Below, one piece after another: positions 1 through 4,848 of a stretch of 7,935 bases of DNA. The notes under the pieces are model-generated. The model was given only the letters and a program-made list of their open reading frames with translations, made no database searches and was not told the origin of the DNA. This stretch comes from Gammaproteobacteria bacterium (GTDB lineage Bacteria; Pseudomonadota; Gammaproteobacteria; Granulosicoccales; Granulosicoccaceae). The position numbers were made by a program, and so were the translations under genes. The stretch lies in the NCBI GenBank assembly GCA_019634245.1, contig JAHQVR010000066.1, positions 1 through 7,935 of the forward strand, read 5' to 3'. Every line of letters starts with the position of its first letter. The first letter of the stretch is position 1.

Positions 1-590
1 TCACAGCGATTGTTTTCGATGAACTCACCATCGACCTCAAAGCCCGAGCTGAAGTTGTTTTCGGTATAAAAATCGACGCTGGTGTATTCGAATGTACGGC
101 GATCACCGTTTAACACGAATTGAACTGTCGACCCGGCGGTGTTCCAAGTAAACGGAAGCTCGTTTTCTGAATCCAGATAAGCGCCACTGCCATCATCCAA
201 AAACAGCATGACGTAGTACTCGTTGGTGGATTCTGACCGGTTAGACTCTCCGCAGCGCCAATAGTCATTGAGACTATTACCATTTGCACCGTTGGACATA
301 TTGCCCGCTAGAGTGCCTGTGTTACCACCGCCCGTCGTTCCGCTTCCCGTGGTGCCGCCGCCCGTCGTTCCACCGCCCGTGGTACCGCTCCCAGTAGTAC
401 CGCCGCCTGTGGTACCGCTCCCAGTAGTACCGCCGCCTGTGGTGCTTGGTCCAGGAGGTAATTGATTACCGGTGGTGGAGCCGGCGCCAGTAGTGGTTTC
501 GGGTTGGACATTGCCACCACTGGTGCCGCCTTCGGTGCATCCGACCAGTGCCGTTAGACATAGTGCTGCTGTGAGTGCTTGGTATTTCAT
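1..590 (-). CDS. Lipoprotein with Gly/Thr linker and W-x-C domain, 3' end outside window
   Basis: This open frame starts at ATG 588-590 and runs off the left edge with no stop (196 full codons seen). A GGAG ribosome site lies at 599-602, 8 nt before the start. Residues 1-18 form a lipoprotein signal peptide ending in the lipobox L-V-G-C, with Cys18 lipidated and Thr at +2, which suggests the outer membrane. Residues 49-92 are a low-complexity Gly/Thr/Ser linker made of 5- and 10-residue repeats. From about residue 94 there is one copy of the domain shared by three other proteins here: N-G lead-in, W111-x-C113, D-D-G-S-G-A-Y at 132-138, a central Trp149 and a closing Cys196 at the window edge. 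A second domain could follow outside the window. I do not recognise the family and the function is unknown. The reading frame and lipoprotein call are secure; an extracellular or periplasmic binding or structural role is only a guess. Confidence 0.88.
   Translation of the reverse strand, partial: MKYQALTAALCLTALVGCTEGGTSGGNVQPETTTGAGSTTGNQLPPGPSTTGGGTTGSGTTGGGTTGSGTTGGGTTGGGTTGSGTTGGGNTGTLAGNMSNGANGNSLNDYWRCGESNRSESTNEYYVMLFLDDGSGAYLDSENELPFTWNTAGSTVQFVLNGDRRTFEYTSVDFYTENNFSSGFEVDGEFIENNRC
318..437 (-). repeat. Tandem 30-bp repeat encoding Gly/Thr/Ser linker
   Basis: Read on the minus strand, this stretch is four 30-bp units coding for ten residues each, of the type G-G-G-T-T-G-S-G-T-T. The first two units differ at one base only, and later units drift at third positions and swap Gly/Ser. 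All units are multiples of three, so a change in copy number would change linker length without breaking the frame. The region forms the flexible spacer between lipidated Cys18 and the folded domain of the encoded lipoprotein. Confidence 0.85.
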
Positions 591-920
591 CGTTACTGCT
601 CCGTATCGTTGCCTGATTGGTGGGCGGTTGCGCCCTGAATTACATCGGTTCAGTGGGGGTAACGAACTGAAAATAATTTCTTAACAAACGAAGAATAAAT
701 AGCTTTATTTAATCGATATTAGTGGAGCTCTGCGTCTGGTTGCACTTGTTATTGAGACCGAACACGCAGTGTAGTATGGGTCGTTGCAGAGCTATATTCC
801 GTTCGGCTTTAACCGAATTTTCAGGTCGTTCGGGTTGGGGAAGAGATTTAAGCTAGGTGAGTTAGGGCAGTGTTTTAGGTTGTTCGATGGGGTTTAGAAG
901 GAATCAGTCAACCTGTAGAG
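591..920. other. Intergenic region, 330 bp, no gene seen
   Basis: No open frame with a ribosome site is convincing here. The part nearest the lipoprotein start (about 665-720) is AT-rich and is the likely promoter region for the minus-strand gene ending at 590, but I found no good -35/-10 pair. An 8-bp inverted repeat, AGCTCTGC at 726-733 and GCAGAGCT at 786-793, is separated by 52 nt. A weak hairpin TTCGG/CCGAA lies around 802-817. It is followed by four T on the plus strand only, where no gene ends, so I do not call it a terminator. Confidence 0.6.
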
Positions 921-932
921 CTACCCTGTAGA
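912..932 (-). repeat. 13-bp-period short duplication spanning a stop codon
   Basis: On the minus strand the 8-base word TCTACAGG occurs twice, 13 bases apart (925-932 and 912-919), on either side of the TAG stop of the single-domain lipoprotein. This may be a small slippage duplication that fixed the present C-terminus. Reading through the stop gives only a few codons and nothing like a second domain, so there is no sign of a broken longer gene. Confidence 0.5.
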
Positions 933-1406
933 ATTGTTTAAATCGTATCGGACACAATTGGCTTGTCCTAGGTTTTCCATATTGATAAACAGATTCCCAA
1001 AAAACTCGGCATTGGATAAGAACGTAACGTCAGAAAACCAAAGAGCGGCTGGAGAGTCTTCAATAAAAAAAATCACCTCTTGAGTGCTCGCCACGATACC
1101 CCATTTCAATAGCACTTGATCTTCGCCGGCGATCCGAAAAATCCCGGTACCGTCTTGCCCAAATACCAAGTCAATGAACTCGCCCTGACCATCGTCCAGG
1201 CACCGCCAAAAGCTACTAAAACTTTGGTTTGATGGTCCGTTGATGAGTGCTAGCGCCAATTCTCCAGTAGGTGGATTTTCGTCAACCAGTGTCGGTACAA
1301 CTACTTGCGTCGAGGTGTTGCTTTCCACGCAAGCACTCAACAAAAGCAGAATAGCGACGAATGCTAACGCAGTCGGTACAGCCACCCTTGGTTTGGAGAA
1401 TGACAT
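921..1406 (-). CDS. Small lipoprotein with a single W-x-C domain
   Basis: 161 residues. Residues 1-26 are a signal peptide with a charged start, a long hydrophobic core and the lipobox L-S-A-C (Cys26 lipidated, Val at +2). There is no repeat linker. The mature part starts with a stretch (E-S-x-T-x-x-Q-V-V-V, then N-P-P-T-G-E-L-A-x-A-L) nearly shared with the lipoprotein at 3378-4259, so the two are paralogues. One copy of the domain follows: W67-x-C69, G-Q-D-G-T-G-I-F at 83-90, Trp102, and C151-V-R-Y-D-L. The protein stops just after this closing motif, where the paralogue continues into a second domain. Its start lies 9 nt after the barrel gene stop, and the ribosome site (AGGG, 1414-1417) overlaps that stop codon, so the two are probably co-transcribed and translationally coupled. 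Function unknown; the two conserved Cys may form a disulfide in the periplasm or at the cell surface. Confidence 0.9.
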   Translation of the reverse strand: MSFSKPRVAVPTALAFVAILLLLSACVESNTSTQVVVPTLVDENPPTGELALALINGPSNQSFSSFWRCLDDGQGEFIDLVFGQDGTGIFRIAGEDQVLLKWGIVASTQEVIFFIEDSPAALWFSDVTFLSNAEFFGNLFINMENLGQANCVRYDLNNSTG

Positions 1407-1415
1407 CTGAAATCC

Positions 1416-2105
1416 CTACCAGGAATAGCGAATACCAGCACCGTATAACGGGTGCGATTCGTTGAGATTTTTTCCGACTAATGAGACACCTATCTGATCA
1501 GTCGCCTGAAACACGAGTTGCGCTTCAAGCGCATCGTAACGATCAAGCTTACCGTTACCCTGGAGGGTATTATCATCTAATTCTTCACTCCAGGAGGACC
1601 GATGACCGAAATCTATTTCGACGCGAGGATGCAAAGAGTGTCTTATGCCCAGGTAAAGCTCGACAACATCTATCTTTTGACCAAACACCAATATCGGAAA
1701 TTGTTCACCTCTATCAACATCCAAATCCCTATCCAGTTGACCGTACAGTAACCAGACAACCCAATCGGTGGATTCGGTACGGGGCAGCCGATTTCGGTAG
1801 CTCGCTCCTATTGTGTAAGCGGTTGTGTCGGAAGAGAGTGTGGTGGCTTGGCCTTCCAAAAAGCCTTCTGCGGAATCTTCGGCTGCTAGATACTCAGCGA
1901 TAAACGAGAAGTTATCGCGCAAATCGTATTGAAACGTTAGCCAAAGTGTTTTATCTGCATCATTTTTAACACCCTGTCTAATATCGATAAAATTGTAGCT
2001 GCGGGTGGTAGAGCCCGTTTCAAACACATCCTGCGCAAAAGCAGGCGTACACGCGGCGACTATACCCATGGCGAAAAGAAATCGCTTAAGTGACACGGTG
2101 TTCAT
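1416..2105 (-). CDS. Small outer-membrane beta-barrel protein
   Basis: 229 residues, start ATG at 2103-2105 with GGAG at 2114-2117, 8 nt upstream. Residues 1-24 are a Sec signal peptide with a likely cut after A-F-A (24/25). A V-A-A-C at 16-19 could also be read as a lipobox, but the A-F-A site and the barrel character favour ordinary cleavage. The mature part of about 205 residues is rich in alternating hydrophobic and polar stretches with aromatic girdle residues (for example T-L-W-L-T-F-Q-Y, W-V-V-W-L-L-Y-G, V-V-E-L-Y-L-G-I), which suggests roughly 8-10 strands. It ends in G-I-R-Y-S-W, the usual terminal aromatic signal for barrel assembly by BAM. I cannot name the family. It sits between lipoproteins of the local family and is probably in one transcript with the lipoprotein downstream. 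A role as partner or export pore for them is inference only. Confidence 0.85.
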   Translation of the reverse strand: MNTVSLKRFLFAMGIVAACTPAFAQDVFETGSTTRSYNFIDIRQGVKNDADKTLWLTFQYDLRDNFSFIAEYLAAEDSAEGFLEGQATTLSSDTTAYTIGASYRNRLPRTESTDWVVWLLYGQLDRDLDVDRGEQFPILVFGQKIDVVELYLGIRHSLHPRVEIDFGHRSSWSEELDDNTLQGNGKLDRYDALEAQLVFQATDQIGVSLVGKNLNESHPLYGAGIRYSW

Positions 2106-2139
2106 TAAATGTTCTCCAGGGCTAGCAGGGTTATCTAGT

Positions 2140-2150
2140 GTACTGAGTAC
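2140..2150. promoter_or_regulatory. Perfect 11-bp palindrome upstream of barrel gene
   Basis: GTACT-G-AGTAC is a perfect palindrome about 35 bp before the barrel start codon, a typical operator position. On the minus strand a GATAAC that could act as a -10 lies just downstream of it, but I see no matching -35. Its role as a binding site is inference. Confidence 0.35.
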
Positions 2151-2157
2151 TTCTCAT

Positions 2158-2238
2158 AACGCACGCGTTTTAGACTTTTGACACACTAGAGGATGTGCTC
2201 ACCACGTCAAGGGTGTCAAAAGCTTGTAATCGTGCGTT
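2158..2238. repeat. Nested inverted repeat (8 bp + 10 bp arms) between two genes
   Basis: Two perfect inverted repeats are nested: AACGCACG (2158-2165) with CGTGCGTT (2231-2238), and inside it CTTTTGACAC (2175-2184) with GTGTCAAAAG (2213-2222). The internal loop has 9 and 8 nt on its two sides and the apical loop has 28 nt. It begins 12 nt after the stop of the lipoprotein gene at 2251-3303 and ends 53 bp before the barrel start, so it would lie in the RNA between them. There is no T-run after either stem, so it is not a standard intrinsic terminator. It may be a structured 3'/5' untranslated element, a processing or stabilising hairpin, or a pair of protein-binding sites. Confidence 0.7.
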
Positions 2239-2250
2239 CCCACAAAGCTC

Positions 2251-3303
2251 TTATTGGTTCAAATAGTTCAGCATTTGTTGCAGAGTCGGGTCCTTCGCGA
2301 GGCGACCGGATGTACCCACGGGATTCCCTTGAGCATCGACGCGTAAGCAATTTGTTGCGCCAATGTCGACGCCTTCAATGAGGTAGTTATCTGCGTTGAA
2401 TGCATTGACAGTCGAAAATCGATTTTGCTGTAGAACACCGGTTGAGTTATTGGCTAAATTCATGGTCATGTCTGAACCGCTAACACTCCATGTATTGATT
2501 TCGACAGCATCCTCGATCACAGAATCAACGTAAGCGCCAGTGCCGTTACCGACCAGCACAAAAGCCATACGGAATGTCCCTGCGGTACAACTCCAAGCTT
2601 CTTGGGATCCATTGACAAATTGAGACGATGTGAGCTCATTACTATCATTGTTAAATGCAGTACGATTGCAGATATGGGTTGCAGTGTTGGAACCATCGAC
2701 ATAGAAATCGCTAGTGAATTCGTCTCCAGTGGTGTTGAACCGAACATTGTGATGTGCGTACACAGTGGATGAACCACCAAGTAAGAAGGACACTACGGCA
2801 TTCGATACAGACCAGCTAACACTGACACCTTCATTGTTGCTATCAGAGTAAGTGCCGGTTGAGTCGTCAGCGTAGGCAACTGAATAAGTGATGTCAGGAT
2901 CGCCATTGGTTAAAGGTATTCGACAGCTCCAGTAATTGCTCAAGTTGCTGAGCGTTGCGCCATTGCTGATGTTGCTAGCCAGCGTTTCACTGCCATCATC
3001 GATGGGCCCAGTGGTGGAACCGGTCGAGCCAGTGGTGGTGCCAGAACCTGTCGTACCCGTAGTTGAGCCAGTCGTGGTTGTACCCGTTCCGGTTGTACCT
3101 GTAGTAGAACCGGTGGTGGTCGTGCCAGTTCCAGTTGTGCCTGTTGTAGAGCCGGTGGTCGTGCCAGTTCCAGTTGTGCCCAGGCCACCGGTACTGTTCT
3201 GCTCAGGTGATACGTCACCATCTCCGCCACTGCCACCTGAATCAGTGCAGCCTGCTAACGCCAGAGTAGACATCGCTAAAGAGAACATCAGTACTTTAAT
3301 CAT
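2251..3303 (-). CDS. Two-domain lipoprotein with Gly/Thr repeat linker
   Basis: 350 residues, ATG start with AAGGA at 3310-3314, 6 nt upstream. The signal peptide ends in the lipobox L-A-G-C (Cys19 lipidated, Thr at +2, so probably outer membrane). Residues 38-99 are a long Gly/Thr/Ser linker made of 13-14-residue repeats. Two copies of the local domain follow: the first at about 110-217 (N-G, W125-x-C127, D-D-S-T-G-T-Y, W164, C212), the second at about 226-325 (N-G, W237-x-C239, G-N-G-T-G-A-Y, W272, C319-L-R-V-D). The domains are joined by a short Asn-rich stretch, as in the paralogue upstream. The tail after the second domain (Q-Q-M-L-N-Y-L-N-Q) may form a short amphipathic helix. The paralogue at 3378-4259 ends 74 bp upstream, so both could share a transcript. 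Family not recognised. The layout (lipid anchor, flexible stalk, two disulfide-type domains) suggests a protein presented away from the membrane. Confidence 0.92.
   Translation of the reverse strand: MIKVLMFSLAMSTLALAGCTDSGGSGGDGDVSPEQNSTGGLGTTGTGTTTGSTTGTTGTGTTTTGSTTGTTGTGTTTTGSTTGTTGSGTTTGSTGSTTGPIDDGSETLASNISNGATLSNLSNYWSCRIPLTNGDPDITYSVAYADDSTGTYSDSNNEGVSVSWSVSNAVVSFLLGGSSTVYAHHNVRFNTTGDEFTSDFYVDGSNTATHICNRTAFNNDSNELTSSQFVNGSQEAWSCTAGTFRMAFVLVGNGTGAYVDSVIEDAVEINTWSVSGSDMTMNLANNSTGVLQQNRFSTVNAFNADNYLIEGVDIGATNCLRVDAQGNPVGTSGRLAKDPTLQQMLNYLNQ
3007..3183 (-). repeat. Tandem 39-42-bp repeat encoding Gly/Thr stalk
   Basis: On the minus strand this codes for about 59 residues of Gly, Thr and Ser. 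The repeat unit is T-G-T-T-G-T-G-T-T-T-T-G-S-T (42 bp), present as two full copies flanked by two copies lacking one Thr (39 bp) and a degenerate tail. All length differences are whole codons. The unit differs from that in the lipoprotein at the left edge (10 residues), so the two stalks expanded independently even though the domains they carry are related. Confidence 0.85.
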
Positions 3304-3322
3304 TTCAATTCCTTGTTGTTTT

Positions 3323-3339
3323 AGCCGTAATGAGCCGTA
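3323..3339. promoter_or_regulatory. Direct repeat AGCCGTA x2, 10-bp period
   Basis: AGCCGTA occurs at 3323-3329 and 3333-3339, one helical turn apart, 20-36 bp before the start of the lipoprotein gene at 2251-3303. The spacing would put two identical half-sites on the same face of the helix. This could be an operator for the lipoprotein, but no further copies were noticed and chance cannot be excluded. Confidence 0.3.
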
Positions 3340-3377
3340 GGCCCAAAAAGCCTTCGTAAATCCAAGTTACTCAAGTA

Positions 3378-4259
3378 CTAGAAAGAAACAGCGTTTAGTA
3401 GCGTTGACACTAGGGTTGAATTCAACGTTCGATCGAGCTGCTGCGGCCGAGCTTGTATCGGATTACCGTCTAGGTCCAAACGGCGGCAGGTGCTGAACCC
3501 GTAGGATCCAGTGCCCCGAGTCATCGCGGTTGCCGTGAAGTTATTATTATCTTGAAATGTTGCGTCAACTATAGACCCTGGCTGACCGTCCTCAAATTGC
3601 ATCTGGACAGTTTGCGCGGTTTGAGTCCAGCTTTCGATCTCTACAGCGTTATTCTGTTCGGTAGAATCTGCGAAGCCTCCAGTGCCGTCATCAAATAACA
3701 AAAGTCCGATTCTTATGCCGCTCGATGTATCGCATTGCCACACGTCATCAAAATCTGTGGCACTTGCGCCATTGCTAAAACTGGCCGTTAAAATTGAATC
3801 ATCTTCAATCAAATTGTTGTTGAGATCGGTCCTTCTACAGGTAGAGATTTCTGCCAGCTGGTTGTCAATAAAGAACTCGGCGGAGAACTGATGTGCACCG
3901 TCGAACTGAATGTTTTTGTAGGAAGTTAGCGCAGCAAATTCATCTAACGCGAACAGGATTTCTCCGTTTTGTACATCCCAAGTTATTTCGTGTAACTGGT
4001 CGTTAAAAAACTTGAATAGGCCACTAGCATCAGCACCAAACATAATATCGTAGGACCCGACGGTGTCCGGGGGGCCGCAATGCCAAAAATCGGAGTAGTC
4101 ACTTTTGGAATTGCCGTTTCGCAGCGCAACTGCGAGCTCACCTGTGGGAGGGTTTCCAGAAATCCCTGCCACCACAACCTGGCTATCGGTTTCCGATTCC
4201 AAACAGCCGGTTATTAAAAGAACACTAAGAGCCGTTATCAAACATTTAAATGTGGTCAA
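3378..4259 (-). CDS. Two-domain lipoprotein, probable TTG start
   Basis: I place the start at TTG 4257-4259. GAGGAAG (4267-4273) stands 7 nt before it, and the resulting 18-residue signal peptide, with one Lys and the lipobox I-T-G-C (Cys19), is standard. The in-frame ATG at 4314-4316 lacks a ribosome site and would add 19 polar residues before the signal. The mature protein opens with E-S-E-T-D-S-Q-V-V-V and N-P-P-T-G-E-L-A, as in the lipoprotein at 921-1406. Two copies of the shared domain follow: about 47-148 (W59-x-C61, A-D-A-S-G-L-F, W94, C141-R-R-T-D) and about 157-263 (N-G-A-S, W174-x-C176, D-D-G-T-G-G-F-A-D-S, W211, C258-R-R-L-D). There is no Gly/Thr stalk, unlike two of its relatives. 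293 residues in all. Family not recognised; an envelope location is well supported, the activity is unknown. Confidence 0.88.
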   Translation of the reverse strand: MTTFKCLITALSVLLITGCLESETDSQVVVAGISGNPPTGELAVALRNGNSKSDYSDFWHCGPPDTVGSYDIMFGADASGLFKFFNDQLHEITWDVQNGEILFALDEFAALTSYKNIQFDGAHQFSAEFFIDNQLAEISTCRRTDLNNNLIEDDSILTASFSNGASATDFDDVWQCDTSSGIRIGLLLFDDGTGGFADSTEQNNAVEIESWTQTAQTVQMQFEDGQPGSIVDATFQDNNNFTATAMTRGTGSYGFSTCRRLDLDGNPIQARPQQLDRTLNSTLVSTLLNAVSF

Positions 4260-4266
4260 AGCCTCG

Positions 4267-4273
4267 CTTCCTC
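4267..4273 (-). promoter_or_regulatory. Ribosome site deciding a TTG start
   Basis: GAGGAAG on the minus strand lies 7 nt before TTG 4257-4259. The upstream in-frame ATG (4314-4316) has no purine-rich site, so this sequence decides the start of the lipoprotein downstream. Confidence 0.7.
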
Positions 4274-4495
4274 TTCCTGCGTGTGCTTGTTGCAACGGTT
4301 TACCTTGGAACGGCATCCAAATGCAAATGTGCTGTTAAGCACATTAATCAATCTAAAGACCTAGTCTTCGGTCTAGCTAGATTACCTGATTTCGCTCGGT
4401 GGCTAAATCCTGCCGTTACCGTGGCTTGTACTTTATTACCGTATTGTTAAACGCGTGGGGTATTTCACTGGCCATTGGGCTGATACGAATGGGTC

Positions 4496-4585
4496 AGGTC
4501 CGACCCTGTTAGGTGCGACCCGGTCAGGTCCGACCCTGTGCGGTCCGACCCCATTAGGTCCGACCCGGTCGGGTGCGACCCGTGC
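4496..4585. repeat. Six tandem 15-bp units with GGTCCGACC palindrome
   Basis: Units start at 4496, 4511, 4526, 4541, 4556 and 4571. Each fits (A/C/G)GGT(C/G)CGACCC plus four variable bases. Four units hold the perfect palindrome GGTC-C-GACC; units 2 and 6 carry GGTG-C-GACC, breaking one pair. A partial GGGTC at 4491-4495 precedes the array and a 10-bp palindrome closes it. On the minus strand the word reads as GGGTCGGACC. From memory, similar repeats are scattered near REP-type and transposase-associated elements in other proteobacteria, so this may be a REP-like cluster. Alternatively it is an iterated operator for the divergent genes. No transposase is present. Confidence 0.85.
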
Positions 4586-4848
4586 ACGGTGATGGCGTGG
4601 AGACGCCGAAGTCTTGACAGTGCTAACGCTTGCTGCAACATCAAGATTAAGCGACTTTTGTGTGATCTGGGTGTTAAAAAGCTGGGGCGGGTGCGTAAAT
4701 GAGATTAGAGCTTGCAAGGCCTGATTAAGTGTGAATAACCCTGCAGACCTGCAAGAATGTGCGCTGCAAACTCCTGCGGCCTCATAAAGAGAGTTGCAGT
4801 CTTAGTTCAGCCAGCGCTATCATTTTTGGCCATAGGATGAGTGGGCAG

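Larger units (their letters stand above)
4260..4848. other. Divergent intergenic region with tandem palindromes
   Basis: About 590 bp separate the divergent lipoprotein and caspase-like genes. I see no credible gene; open frames crossing it lack ribosome sites or are produced by the repeat. Contents: a CTAG-rich stretch with a weak hairpin AGACC/GGTCT around 4357-4375, the 15-bp repeat array (4496-4585), a 10-bp palindrome CCGTGCACGG at 4580-4589, and a short hairpin GGCGT-GGAG-ACGCC at 4594-4607. A poor promoter candidate for the plus-strand gene is TTGCAA (4712-4717), 16 nt, AATAAC (4734-4739), with 4 of 6 matches in each box. A TTGACA at 4614-4619 has no good -10 partner. Confidence 0.6.

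Noticed and set aside
268..520. Open frames rich in Pro/Val or Ala/Arg opposite the first Gly/Thr linker
   Set aside because: They are other-frame readings of the tandem repeat. The minus-strand lipoprotein frame has the ribosome site, lipobox and family match.
800..822. TTCGG/CCGAA hairpin followed by TTTT as a terminator
   Set aside because: The stem is only 5 bp, and the T-run is on the plus strand where no gene ends. On the minus strand, where it would serve the gene at 921-1406, no T-run follows.
1481..1903. 140-codon plus-strand open frame opposite the barrel gene
   Set aside because: No ribosome site or recognisable signal, and it lies wholly antisense to a well supported barrel gene.
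2936..3340. Plus-strand frame with V-V-P-V-P-E-type repeats
   Set aside because: Antisense reading of the Gly/Thr stalk of the lipoprotein at 2251-3303.
4436..4717. 93-codon minus-strand frame with R-V-G-P-D five-residue repeats
   Set aside because: The periodic peptide is a by-product of the 15-bp palindromic array, which keeps frame because 15 is a multiple of three. No signal, domain or good ribosome site.
4759..4848. GTG start giving a 30-residue N-terminal extension of the caspase-like protein
   Set aside because: No ribosome site before the GTG, and the extension would put the signal peptide internally. ATG 4849 (or 4837) fits export.
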